56,245 bases of DNA from NCBI GenBank assembly GCA_905233465.1, contig CAJOEI010000029.1, positions 1 to 56,245 of the forward strand, in the 5' to 3' direction. The translations under genes were made by a program, and so were the position numbers. Below the pieces are notes generated by a model. That model made no database searches. It had not been told where the DNA came from and saw nothing but the letters and a program-made list of their open reading frames with translations. This document shows positions 8,716 through 20,610 of this stretch, one piece after another. Position 1 is the first letter of the stretch, and every line of letters begins with the position of its first letter. Source of the DNA: an uncultured Bacteroidaceae bacterium (GTDB lineage: Bacteria; Bacteroidota; Bacteroidia; Bacteroidales; Bacteroidaceae).

Positions 8716-9063
8716 TCACTTTATGGCAAAATGCTGGTTGTTGATGATATACGACCCGCGTGGCAGGCCACTAAGCCAATTTGTGCCGCGGCTCAATCGG
8801 AAGGCCGTATAGAATACTCCGTTCTGCGTGTATATTGGTAGCAGTTGCGCATGGTTGCTGACGACGCACAACTGTCGGCCCTGCTGACGTATCTCAACGG
8901 GTTGAGGCGACGACATCATCCGCGAACGCAAATCATGGAACTCCATTGGCATCGTGCGTCGCACAGTGTCGCGCATGGCTCGGCGTTCGGGTATGACGCG
9001 TTCGGCGTATGCCCACGCACCACACATGAGCAACGTGAGAACCATCACAGCCACACGATGCAT
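8716..9063 (-). CDS. small secreted protein resembling a stand-alone T9SS sorting domain
   Basis: The 115-residue product starts with a clear signal peptide (MHRVAVMVLTLLMCGAWAYA). Its second half, IYTQNGVFYTAFRLSRGTNW followed by LSGLPRGSYIINNQHFAIK, has the pattern of a type A T9SS C-terminal domain but no cargo domain in front. The ATG at 9063 is chosen over in-frame ATGs at 9108 and 9144 because a TATATTTG promoter element at 9093-9100 places the transcript start downstream of those. It is the first gene of an apparent operon with the glsA- and glsB-like genes. The function is unknown; the resemblance to a sorting domain is my reading of the pattern. Confidence 0.65.
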   Translation of the reverse strand: MHRVAVMVLTLLMCGAWAYAERVIPERRAMRDTVRRTMPMEFHDLRSRMMSSPQPVEIRQQGRQLCVVSNHAQLLPIYTQNGVFYTAFRLSRGTNWLSGLPRGSYIINNQHFAIK

Positions 9064-9092
9064 GATGCTGGAAGCGTGTGTGTGATTATGTC

Positions 9093-9100
9093 CAAATATA
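9093..9100 (-). promoter_or_regulatory. -7 element (TATATTTG) for the secreted protein-glsA-glsB operon
   Basis: On the minus strand this reads TATATTTG, a full match to TAnnTTTG. Transcription would start near 9085-9090, about 25 nt before the chosen ATG at 9063. Confidence 0.55.
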
Positions 9101-9216
9101 GTACTCATAAAACAGAATTTGGGGCAAAAGTATGGAAAAATCACCGTTTAGCCAAATATTTCATCGAAAATCGAAAAAACAAAGTCACAACAGAACTGAA
9201 AACACATGGAAATAGT

Positions 9217-9224
9217 TACTTTTG
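9217..9224 (+). promoter_or_regulatory. -7 element (TACTTTTG) for rnhB
   Basis: TACTTTTG matches TAnnTTTG and ends 5 nt before the rnhB ATG at 9229, so the mRNA would be leaderless or have a leader of one or two bases. Together with 9093-9100 it forms a divergent promoter pair. Confidence 0.5.
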
Positions 9225-9228
9225 CACC

Positions 9229-9831
9229 ATGAAACTACTACCATTTCACACATCTGGCCTAGTTGAAGCAGGCTGCGACGAAGCAGGTCGTGGCTGCTTG
9301 GCGGGGCCAGTATTTGCTGCCGCTGTAGTGCTACCACCCGACTATGACAACGAAGAGCTCAACGACTCCAAACAACTCAGCGAAGCACGACGCGAGGCGC
9401 TGCGCCACGTCGTAGAGCGCGATGCTGTGGCATGGGCCGTGGCATCATGCACGCCTGCTGAGATAGACCGTCTGAACATCCTGCGGGCATCACTCACAGC
9501 CATGCAGCGAGCTTTGGACATGCTCAGTGTGGTTCCCCAACATATCATTGTGGACGGCAACAGATGGCAGCCATATCCCGTACCTGCGACGACAATTGTC
9601 CACGGTGATGCGACATATATGAGCATTGCTGCTGCCAGCATCTTGGCCAAGACCTACCGCGACGAACACATGCGCCGTCTGGCAGCAGAGTACCCAGCCT
9701 ACGGATGGGACCACAACATGGGCTATCCATCGCCCGAACATCGCGAGGCCATACGCCGCTTCGGCCCCACACCGCATCATCGACGGTCATTCCGCCTGCT
9801 GCCAGAAGCCCAGCTGACGCTGGAGCTGTAA
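9229..9831 (+). CDS. rnhB: ribonuclease HII
   Basis: The 200-residue enzyme cleaves RNA in RNA-DNA hybrids and at single ribonucleotides in DNA. The type 2 RNase H motif GCDEAGRGCLAGP at 15-27 carries the catalytic D17/E18. Further carboxylates sit in IVDGNRW and in ILAKTYRDEHM, and LNDSKQLS is conserved. The frame is open far upstream, but the ATG at 9229 gives the family-length protein and directly follows a promoter element. An M16 peptidase gene starts 59 nt downstream on the same strand. Confidence 0.95.
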   Translation: MKLLPFHTSGLVEAGCDEAGRGCLAGPVFAAAVVLPPDYDNEELNDSKQLSEARREALRHVVERDAVAWAVASCTPAEIDRLNILRASLTAMQRALDMLSVVPQHIIVDGNRWQPYPVPATTIVHGDATYMSIAAASILAKTYRDEHMRRLAAEYPAYGWDHNMGYPSPEHREAIRRFGPTPHHRRSFRLLPEAQLTLEL

Positions 9832-9890
9832 TTAATAGCTCCACACCTTGCATCTCTAATCTTTCATTTTTCAACTCTCACATCTCTCCT

Positions 9891-13156
<3,266 letters not shown>

Positions 13157-13212
13157 TTATGTTTTTTTCGTTTTCATGCGGGGCCACTTATGCGTCACCC
13201 CTTTTTCGGGTG

Positions 13213-13220
13213 CAAAGATA
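13213..13220 (-). promoter_or_regulatory. -7 element (TATCTTTG) for gyrB
   Basis: On the minus strand TATCTTTG matches TAnnTTTG. It predicts a leader of about 65 nt before gyrB. The -33 region is AT-rich without a clear TTG. Confidence 0.55.
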
Positions 13221-13283
13221 CATATTATTTTTATAATATGGAATTATTTCCATGCATTTTTCACTATCAAAAAAACGCAAAAA

Positions 13284-13315
13284 CATCCGGAGATTGTAGT
13301 CTGTTTCTCCGGATG
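13284..13315 (-). terminator. intrinsic terminator of the GH13 gene
   Basis: A perfect 10-bp stem (CATCCGGAGA with its inverted copy at 13306-13315) and 12-nt loop is followed on the minus strand by TTTTTGCGTTTTTTT. It lies 32 nt past the GH13 stop and upstream of the gyrB promoter. Confidence 0.9.
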
Positions 13316-13346
13316 TTGCGATATGATTCACTGGATGTTCACATTC

Positions 13347-15263
13347 TTACTTCATTTGCAGCACAAGTCCCTCGCGAGGCGGCAGCTGGATGTCTTTAGC
13401 GAGGTCGTACGCCTTGCCGGTAGGTATGTCTATGGCTTTTCGCGATGCTCCGTCAGCAAAGAGCTCGGCATAGCGTGACACCTCCAGCGTTGCTTCCTCG
13501 TCGGTGCCGTTGATAACGATGATGACGGTGGACTGCCTATAACGTCGCGCCACAACATACACACCGTGCCACGGAGAGAACTGTGTCATGCGTCCACGGG
13601 TGATGGTTTCATTGCCCTTGCGCCAATGCAGCAACCTTGACAGCCACTGGAACATCTGCTGCTGCTTGGCTGTGCGCCCTTCGGCTGTGAAGGCATTGTG
13701 TTTGTCGCCAGGGAAGCCACCAGGGAAGTCACAACGCACATCGCCATCTGTGATTTCCTTAGTACCGTTCATCAATATTTCGGTGCCATAGTACAGCTGT
13801 GGTATGCGTGGCACAGTGAGCAACAGCGCGAGCGCCTGACGCAAGCGAGCGGCATCTTGTGTCTTGCCGAGGAAACGATCCGTATCATGGTTATCAACAA
13901 AGGCCATGACATGCGTGGGATCCTCATAGAGATAGTCGTAGACAAAGTTATTGTAGAGCCTGTTGTAGCCGTCAAACCACCCATCTGTATGCTCTGTCTT
14001 TGCGCGTGCCAACTTGTCGAAGAACGAGAAATCCATTACGGTCTTCAAATATGAGTTGTTGGGCGTCAGGCGCGAGTCTTTCTGCCATGCTGCCGTGTAG
14101 GGCGGTTCTGTGACCCACGTCTCGCCAACGACATTGAAGTTAGGATATTCGGTGTCGAGCCGTTGCATCCAACGCGACATGCCTGCAGCATCGGCATAGG
14201 GATAAGTGTCCATGCGTATGCCGTCGATGCCAACTGTCTCTATCCACCAGATTGAGTTCTGAATGAGATATGTCATCACATGGGGATTGCGGTGGTTGAG
14301 GTCGGGCATGGTGGGCACAAACCACCCGTCGACAGTCTCAGCCTTGTCCACCTGTGAGGCGTAGGGGTCGAGCACGGGAGTGAGCTTATAAGATGTCTGC
14401 AGGTATTCGTCCGTGGTGTGTACCTCACCCTTCGAGTCGCGACGGTCGTGATCCTTCAGCCATTCGGGTCTGTTTAGCCAGTCGCGGCTGGGCATGTCGC
14501 TTACCCACGGATGCTCGAATCCACAATGGTTGAAGATCATGTCCATGACAATCTTAAGTCCGTGGGCATGGGCCTGGTCGATGAGGTTGCGATAATCGGC
14601 GTTTGTGCCGAAGCGTGGGTCTACACGATAGTAGTCTGTCGTGGCATAACCATGATATGTGGATGCCGGGCCGTCGTCGGGAGAGTTGTTCTCCAAGACG
14701 GGAGTGAACCACAACGCTGTCACGCCAAGCTCGTTGAAGTAGTCCAGATGCTGGACGATGCCCTCAAGGTCACCGCCATGACGCAGGCTGGGCTGCGTGC
14801 GGTCTTCCTTATAGGCATTGAGGCCTGGAATTGTCTTCTTGTGGTTGGGACCTTGTGCGAAGCGATCGGGCATGAGCATATACAGTACGTCGGCATTGGA
14901 GAAGCCTATGCGCTGCTCGCCAGGCATCTCGCGCTGCAACAGTTGATAGTTGACGGTTTGCTTACGGCGGCCAATGGCGAATGTGAGAGGCAAGTCACCT
15001 GCTGCTGTGCCGTCAAGCGTGAGATACACAAGCAGATAGTTAGGAGAATCGAGGCGGACAAGCGAGTCAATACGCACATCGCTGCGTGTCGTCGTGACTT
15101 CAGCTTGGCGTATGCCTTGGCCATAGACCATGAGTTGTAGGGTATTATCCTTCAACCCAACATACCAGTTGGTAGGGTCGATACGTGTTACGAGTTTGGG
15201 CTTTGCGCCAAAAATGCTCAGTGCCATGATAGCAAGTGTGAGTGTCGTTAGGAAACGTTTCAT
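13347..15263 (-). CDS. GH13 alpha-amylase family enzyme (neopullulanase/cyclomaltodextrinase, SusA-like)
   Basis: The 638-residue protein has a signal peptide (MKRFLTTLTLAIMALSIFGA), an N-terminal beta domain and a TIM barrel with all four GH13 regions. Region I is DMIFNH (241-246), II GIRMD with nucleophile D352, III GETW with acid E381, and IV FVDNHD (H459, D460). A C-terminal beta domain follows. The arrangement fits periplasmic cyclomaltodextrinase/neopullulanase such as SusA, which cuts starch oligosaccharides taken up across the outer membrane. No susC/susD or regulator is adjacent, so the gene stands alone. It ends at the terminator at 13284-13315; mutL lies 35 nt upstream on the same strand. 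Confidence 0.9.
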   Translation of the reverse strand: MKRFLTTLTLAIMALSIFGAKPKLVTRIDPTNWYVGLKDNTLQLMVYGQGIRQAEVTTTRSDVRIDSLVRLDSPNYLLVYLTLDGTAAGDLPLTFAIGRRKQTVNYQLLQREMPGEQRIGFSNADVLYMLMPDRFAQGPNHKKTIPGLNAYKEDRTQPSLRHGGDLEGIVQHLDYFNELGVTALWFTPVLENNSPDDGPASTYHGYATTDYYRVDPRFGTNADYRNLIDQAHAHGLKIVMDMIFNHCGFEHPWVSDMPSRDWLNRPEWLKDHDRRDSKGEVHTTDEYLQTSYKLTPVLDPYASQVDKAETVDGWFVPTMPDLNHRNPHVMTYLIQNSIWWIETVGIDGIRMDTYPYADAAGMSRWMQRLDTEYPNFNVVGETWVTEPPYTAAWQKDSRLTPNNSYLKTVMDFSFFDKLARAKTEHTDGWFDGYNRLYNNFVYDYLYEDPTHVMAFVDNHDTDRFLGKTQDAARLRQALALLLTVPRIPQLYYGTEILMNGTKEITDGDVRCDFPGGFPGDKHNAFTAEGRTAKQQQMFQWLSRLLHWRKGNETITRGRMTQFSPWHGVYVVARRYRQSTVIIVINGTDEEATLEVSRYAELFADGASRKAIDIPTGKAYDLAKDIQLPPREGLVLQMK

Positions 15264-15298
15264 GAGAGATGAAAGATATGAGTTAAGGGATGAAAGTG

Positions 15299-17080
15299 TC
15301 AGGCAAACATCTTGTCGATGTCGGATGTTGAGATGTTGACGGACACGACACGTCCATCTGGCGTGATAGCCGGAGACTCCGTGGCCAACAGTTGCTGGAT
15401 AAGGTCGTTCATCTCCAGACCCGACAGCGCCTGGCCAACTGGAATAGCAGCGCTACGCGCCAGTGCGAGAGCAAGCCGTGAACGCAGCGTGTTGCCGGCA
15501 TGTGCGGCATCTGTGGCACGTGCAGCACTGATCAGTTCTGTGAGAAGGCGCGCAGGATCAATGCCTTCGAGACCGGCAGTGATGCCACTGATGCTCACGG
15601 ATGTAGGGCTCAGACGCGCCACATCAAATCCCAGCGTAGCCAATTCCGGCAACAGACTGTCTACAATCGGAGCGTCACTCGGAGCTATGTCTGCCACATC
15701 CGGGAACAGCAGTCGCTGCGACGGCAGTGGCATCTGAACCGATGCCTGGACATATTTATTATACAGCACACGTGTGTGTGCCCTATGCTGGTCAACAAGC
15801 ATCAACCCGCCGTCAGCATCAGGCACAGCAATGTATCTCCCCGCAAGCTGCATAGTGGCTATAGAATTGGTCGCCGCATGCAACGGCAGTTCAAGGCCGG
15901 ATTGCTGCGTGCCGAAAGGCTTTGCGCCCACATCTATGCCGGCAAACGGGTCATAGCTGGAGTCAATGGGTATGGATGGCGGAGCTTGATGTGTTGTGTG
16001 AGCGTTAGCTGAGTTGCCTGCACTGGCAGTCGGCATATATACTGGGATATCTGCCGGACGTCCCTCTGTGTCGAAGTCGATAGTGGGCACGGCCCCCAGA
16101 CGTCCCAAAGTCTCACGCAGGGCAGCGAGCAGGATTTGCCAGATGGCCTGCTCATTCTCGAACTTTATCTCAGTCTTCGTGGGGTGTATGTTGATGTCTA
16201 TTTCCGAAGGGTCTACCTTCATGGATATGAAGTACGGCACAGACGTGTCTGGCGCAATGAGGTTGGCAAAGGCCTCCTGCACCGCTCTGTGGAAATATGG
16301 ATGGCGCATGTAGCGCCCGTCGACGAAGAAGAATTGTTGCGCGCCGCGTTTGCGTGCCGCTTCCGGCTGCGCCACAAAACCGCTGATGCTCACAAGCGGT
16401 GTCTCCACCTCCACTGGCAGCAGACGGTCGGCTAGCCGCTGGCCATAGACGGCTGCAATGCGTTGCTTCTGCGTGGCCACAGGCAGATTCATCAATGTGG
16501 CGCCGTTGCTGGTGAGGACAAATGCCACCTCGGGATGCACCAGCACAATACGTTCCATTTCGGTTGTGATATTGGACAGCTCTGTCTGGTCTGTCTTGAG
16601 GAACTTGCGGCGCGCAGGAACATTGTAGAAGAGGTTCTGCACAACGAAGTTGGCGCCTGGAGGACAGGCTTCGGGCTGTTGGTCCACCACGCGCGAGCCC
16701 TCAATGCGCAGGCGCGTGCCCAGTTCAGCATCTGCAGTGCAGGTGGTGAGCGTCACCTGAGCCACAGAAGCTATTGATGGCAATGCTTCGCCACGAAAAC
16801 CGAACGTGGTGAGAGCAAAAAGATCGTCGGCACTAAGAATCTTGCTCGTCGCATGACGTTCAAATGCCATACGAGCATCGGTCTCGCTCATACCACGACC
16901 ATTGTCCACCACCTGAATGCTGGTCCGGCCAGCATCAATGATATTCACCTCCACACGCGTAGCGCCGGCATCGAGAGCATTCTCGACGAGTTCTTTCACC
17001 ACGGATGCCGGCCGCTGAATGACTTCACCGGCAGCTATCTGGTTGGCAACGGAATCCGGAAGGAGATGAATAATGTCCAT
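15299..17080 (-). CDS. mutL: DNA mismatch repair protein MutL
   Basis: The 593-residue protein links mismatch recognition by MutS to downstream repair. The GHKL ATPase motifs are visible: ELVENALDAGA at 30-40, DNGRG at 59-63 and GFRGEAL at 94-100. In the C-terminal dimerisation domain the position of the endonuclease motif DQHAxxER reads DQHRAHTR (from residue 430), so the usual glutamate is absent. No CPHGRP-type zinc motif is visible. A small membrane-protein gene is 9 nt upstream. It is the last gene of the guaB-to-mutL cluster. Confidence 0.95.
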   Translation of the reverse strand: MDIIHLLPDSVANQIAAGEVIQRPASVVKELVENALDAGATRVEVNIIDAGRTSIQVVDNGRGMSETDARMAFERHATSKILSADDLFALTTFGFRGEALPSIASVAQVTLTTCTADAELGTRLRIEGSRVVDQQPEACPPGANFVVQNLFYNVPARRKFLKTDQTELSNITTEMERIVLVHPEVAFVLTSNGATLMNLPVATQKQRIAAVYGQRLADRLLPVEVETPLVSISGFVAQPEAARKRGAQQFFFVDGRYMRHPYFHRAVQEAFANLIAPDTSVPYFISMKVDPSEIDINIHPTKTEIKFENEQAIWQILLAALRETLGRLGAVPTIDFDTEGRPADIPVYMPTASAGNSANAHTTHQAPPSIPIDSSYDPFAGIDVGAKPFGTQQSGLELPLHAATNSIATMQLAGRYIAVPDADGGLMLVDQHRAHTRVLYNKYVQASVQMPLPSQRLLFPDVADIAPSDAPIVDSLLPELATLGFDVARLSPTSVSISGITAGLEGIDPARLLTELISAARATDAAHAGNTLRSRLALALARSAAIPVGQALSGLEMNDLIQQLLATESPAITPDGRVVSVNISTSDIDKMFA

Positions 17081-17089
17081 GAGCTTCGC

Positions 17090-17398
17090 TTAGAAACGGA
17101 AATTGCCTGTGAGCAAGTAATGCCACAGTATGAACAGCACGATAATAATGGCTATTGCCAATCCGGGATGCAGACGTCGGCGTTCGGGATCCTGATAGCG
17201 GCTGAGGTGCTTCATGTTTTGCGCGAACTTGCCGCGATAGGATTCCAGATCAGGTTTGTAATCCACTTTCTCGCCACGTTGCAACTGCTCCTCTCTCTTG
17301 GCATCGGCCACGAGGCGGTTGAGCTTGTCCTGGCGCTCGGAAGTGTAGATGTGTACGCCACGAAAACGCCGCGGCTCGCGTGTGGAAAAGAGTGACAT
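17090..17398 (-). CDS. small C-terminally anchored membrane protein, unknown function
   Basis: The 102-residue product is basic and charged in its first 75 residues (REPRRFRGVHIYTSERQDKL and following). It then has one hydrophobic helix, LAIAIIIVLFILWHYLL, and a short tail NFRF. This suggests a protein whose soluble part stays in the cytoplasm. I do not recognise the family. It sits 46 nt after the OstA-like gene and 9 nt before mutL, so it is probably co-transcribed with both. Confidence 0.7.
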   Translation of the reverse strand: MSLFSTREPRRFRGVHIYTSERQDKLNRLVADAKREEQLQRGEKVDYKPDLESYRGKFAQNMKHLSRYQDPERRRLHPGLAIAIIIVLFILWHYLLTGNFRF

Positions 17399-17444
17399 GG
17401 TGAGTTAGAAAAGAGATAAAAGATGAGAGATGGGAGGTAAACGA

Positions 17445-19178
17445 TTAGTTGGCTACTTTCATGCGACCGCCTTTCTTGCCTCTGTCACGTTGCTGGTCTT
17501 GCTGTCCGAGTTTCTGTTTTGGCGCACTGTGTCGCACTGATGCCTTCAGGCCCGTACCTTCCTTCTTACCCCGCCAACGGAATACATCCTGTTTGCTAAT
17601 GGGACGTATGTAGTCGAACCAAGCAAAATTATCCAAATAGCGTTCGTTATGCGGCAACGTGAGCGGGTATAGCGTACCCTCGCCGCCGGCAGCCCACAGA
17701 CGGCTCACCTTGCCACGGTTCATGTACAGGCGCAATTCCGTGGTTTCAAGATGGTTCATTCCCACCATTAGGCTGTCATCGTCAAACGGGAAATAATTGA
17801 CAAGTACATTGGACTCCACAACGGTCATCCGCATCTTGCCGTCGTCATCGAAATACGAACGCATCACATTGCCAGTCACCTGATTATAGTTGACGCTATC
17901 TATGCGTTCCACACTCAAGGCCTGACGCATGACACAGGTTGAATCAAGCGTGGTGTCGTTCATCCAAGCACGTATCTCCTCACCAAGCAATTGCTGGCCT
18001 TGCTGCCATAGGATGGGATCATAGTACATCGTCAGACACGAGTCGAGGCTCTTGTACACCATCGAATCACACACTGCCTGCATATCAACTCGATATCCCC
18101 TCACACGACGATAAGCCCTAAGTTCACGCCACATTGAGTCCGTATCGATATTATATGTAAACAGTTTGAAGGTGTCTGCATGGATAAAGAAGGTGTCGCG
18201 CTGCGAGAAGTCGATGCACAGCGCGCTGTCGGCTGCCTCAGCATAGCCGATGCTGTCGGCATAAAGACAGTAATTGCCCGTAAACATGTTCTTGTTCACC
18301 ACGTCTGTGTAGATGACGTTGCCAAAAGCCTTAGAAACGTCACCCACAGAAGTGTAGTCGAGCGAATCGCCTGTGATGGTGCGGCCCTCATTGGTTACCA
18401 CAGAGCGGTCCAGCAGATGTGCCCGCTCGCCATGAGTGTCGTAGGTGCCGTTGGCACTCCAGATGTGTGTCTCGTCGGAGTCAATGTTAGATGGGCCAAC
18501 GATGCGTGCAAAGCCTGTGCCAGTGTTGTAGTGCAAAGTGTCGCTGATGAGGGTGAAATTGGGATTTTTCAATTCCACATTGTAGTTAAAAACAGCCTCA
18601 CGCGTCGAGGGCTTGTACTGTCCCCAGTAGCTGGTCAGCGTGTTCTCCTCATCAACCAGCCGGCCACCATTGAAGAAGTAACCCAAATCATACAGCCGGT
18701 CATAATCAAGCGAATCACAGTAGAGGCGGCTCTTTCGGTGGGTGAGAACAACATTGTAACGTGCACGCGCCATTTGGTCGCTGCCGTCGTAGAATAAAAC
18801 GTCAGAGGCCAATGTGAGGGTGTCGGCCTGATTCATGCGGACATGTCCGAAGGCATCAAACGAGTTGTTGGCATCAAAATATAGAGCACTGTCACAGGTG
18901 AGAATCACTCCGTCATGACTGAAGCGCACATGTCCCACCAGAATCTGTGCCTCGCGGTTCACGGCTGGGTCACGATACAACTCGTCGGTGTGTAACAGCG
19001 TTATGCGCTTGCTGTTTTGCTGTCTACGGGGAGCTGCAAAAGACTGAAAGACGAAGAATGAAGAATGAAAGATGAGGATAGCAGTCAACGTCAGGACTGT
19101 GGCACGACGCAACGTGACGTAACGACCCGTGTCATCACATCCCAGACTGCATTTGATATGGTTGTTTGTCTTTGCCAA
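17445..19178 (-). CDS. OstA/LptA-like organic solvent tolerance protein
   Basis: The 577-residue protein has a hydrophobic N-terminal segment (about 27-49, signal peptide or anchor). A long series of LptA/OstA-type beta strands follows, with recurrent GNV, DSL and YFDD-style turns (CDSALYFDANNSFDAFGHVR, ITGDSLDYTSVGDVSKAFG). In Bacteroidetes such OstA-like proteins are thought to take part in lipopolysaccharide transport through the periplasm. The last 60 residues are lysine- and glutamine-rich (QKLGQQDQQRDRGKKGG), an unusual basic tail. The SurA-like chaperone gene lies 3 nt upstream, which fits an outer-membrane assembly cluster. Confidence 0.8.
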   Translation of the reverse strand: MAKTNNHIKCSLGCDDTGRYVTLRRATVLTLTAILIFHSSFFVFQSFAAPRRQQNSKRITLLHTDELYRDPAVNREAQILVGHVRFSHDGVILTCDSALYFDANNSFDAFGHVRMNQADTLTLASDVLFYDGSDQMARARYNVVLTHRKSRLYCDSLDYDRLYDLGYFFNGGRLVDEENTLTSYWGQYKPSTREAVFNYNVELKNPNFTLISDTLHYNTGTGFARIVGPSNIDSDETHIWSANGTYDTHGERAHLLDRSVVTNEGRTITGDSLDYTSVGDVSKAFGNVIYTDVVNKNMFTGNYCLYADSIGYAEAADSALCIDFSQRDTFFIHADTFKLFTYNIDTDSMWRELRAYRRVRGYRVDMQAVCDSMVYKSLDSCLTMYYDPILWQQGQQLLGEEIRAWMNDTTLDSTCVMRQALSVERIDSVNYNQVTGNVMRSYFDDDGKMRMTVVESNVLVNYFPFDDDSLMVGMNHLETTELRLYMNRGKVSRLWAAGGEGTLYPLTLPHNERYLDNFAWFDYIRPISKQDVFRWRGKKEGTGLKASVRHSAPKQKLGQQDQQRDRGKKGGRMKVAN

Positions 19179-19181
19179 CTA

Positions 19182-20564
19182 TCAATTCTCTTTCTTTACC
19201 CATCCTGGATATTGGAATTCGCAATCACCCACCCACTGAGGGTTGATGCGCACATAAGTAGTACGCTGTTTCTCACGAATCCACTTATCCAAGAACTCCT
19301 CGCAACGACGCTCGCGCACAATATTCGACAGTATCTGGTAGTCCTCAGTCACGGTGGCTGGATGGGCCATGATACGGTTCTTGAGCTTGATGATAACACA
19401 CTGCTCCTTGCCGTTCTTGTCCACCATCGTAAAAGCCTTCGACACCTCGCCAATCTCCATCGTCTCGACCTTGCGCGCTACCTCCGTAGGCAGCTCGCTC
19501 ATGCGGAAACGCGATGTGCGGATATATTCACCTGTGGCCTCGTCGCGAGTGACATTAGTCATCAGGCCACGGTTGGCACGGGTATCCTTATCATCGCTGA
19601 GGTTTGTAGCCGCATCCTCGAAGGTGAACACTCCCGTACGTATGTCTTCAGCGATGCTGTCCAAGCGTGCCAGCGCAGCTGTAACATCTGCATCTTCAAC
19701 ACGCGGACGGCGCAAGATGTGGCGCAGCTTCAGCTTGTCACCGCGCTTGTCAACCAGTTGTATGATATGATATCCGTACTGTGATTCTACAATCTTTGAG
19801 ACCTTCTTGGGGTCGTTCAGACTCCAAGCAACGGCAGCAAAGGCCGGGTCAAGGTCCATACGACCCATATAGTCCATCTCACCACCCTGACGTGCCGAGA
19901 CAGGGTCTTCACTGAAGAGCTTGGCCAAGGCTGAAAATGTAGTCTGCCCACTGGTAATGCGCTCTGTGTAGTCGCGCAGTTCCGCCTTGACACGGTCAAT
20001 TTCGGCCTGTTGCATACGGGGGTGGTTGGCAAGCATCTCTACTTCCACCTGTGTGGGGATGAGAGGTAGCGAGTCATCGGGCATGTCACGGAAGTAGTAT
20101 CTCACCTCTGCAGGTGTGACCTTGATGTCGTCGGTGAGCTTCTTGCGCATCATGCGAGTGAGCTGCATATCACGCATCTGGTCGGTGAGTTCCTCGCGTA
20201 TCTGGCTCAGGGACATGCCACGATACTCCTCGAGCTTCTCCTTGGACGTAGCCATCTGAATCCACTCGTTGAGCTGTTCATCGACAAGTTGCGACACCTG
20301 ATCATCAGTGACTTCAACACTGTCTATCTGTGCCTGATGGATAAATAGTTTCTGTATGGCCAGCCGCTCTGGTATGACACAATAAGGATTGCCCTGAATG
20401 CGATCACCCATAGCTCGGGCCTTCTCCACGTCACTACGCAGTATGGCCTCGTCGCCCACAACCCATATCACCTCGTCCACAACATTGGTGGCAGACTGAG
20501 CAGCAACATCAACGGCGGCCAACGATACGAGGGCAATTGTATAAAAGGATTTTAATAATCTCAT
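19182..20564 (-). CDS. surA: periplasmic peptidylprolyl isomerase, SurA-like
   Basis: The 460-residue protein has a signal peptide (MRLLKSFYTIALVSLAAVDV...AQS). A SurA-type N-terminal chaperone region follows, with VIWVVGDEAILRSDVEK and YFRDMPDDSLPLIPTQ. Next comes a parvulin domain at roughly 170-275 (FSEDPVSARQGGEMDYMGR, QYGYHIIQL) and a second, more diverged one at about 280-390. SurA family proteins escort outer-membrane proteins. The gene lies 46 nt after another PPIase gene and 3 nt before the OstA-like gene. The symbol is by domain order, not proven orthology. Confidence 0.85.
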   Translation of the reverse strand: MRLLKSFYTIALVSLAAVDVAAQSATNVVDEVIWVVGDEAILRSDVEKARAMGDRIQGNPYCVIPERLAIQKLFIHQAQIDSVEVTDDQVSQLVDEQLNEWIQMATSKEKLEEYRGMSLSQIREELTDQMRDMQLTRMMRKKLTDDIKVTPAEVRYYFRDMPDDSLPLIPTQVEVEMLANHPRMQQAEIDRVKAELRDYTERITSGQTTFSALAKLFSEDPVSARQGGEMDYMGRMDLDPAFAAVAWSLNDPKKVSKIVESQYGYHIIQLVDKRGDKLKLRHILRRPRVEDADVTAALARLDSIAEDIRTGVFTFEDAATNLSDDKDTRANRGLMTNVTRDEATGEYIRTSRFRMSELPTEVARKVETMEIGEVSKAFTMVDKNGKEQCVIIKLKNRIMAHPATVTEDYQILSNIVRERRCEEFLDKWIREKQRTTYVRINPQWVGDCEFQYPGWVKKEN

Positions 20565-20610
20565 TGCGAAATCAATCTATCACGATTAGGCGACAGCATG
20601 TTTGATGACA

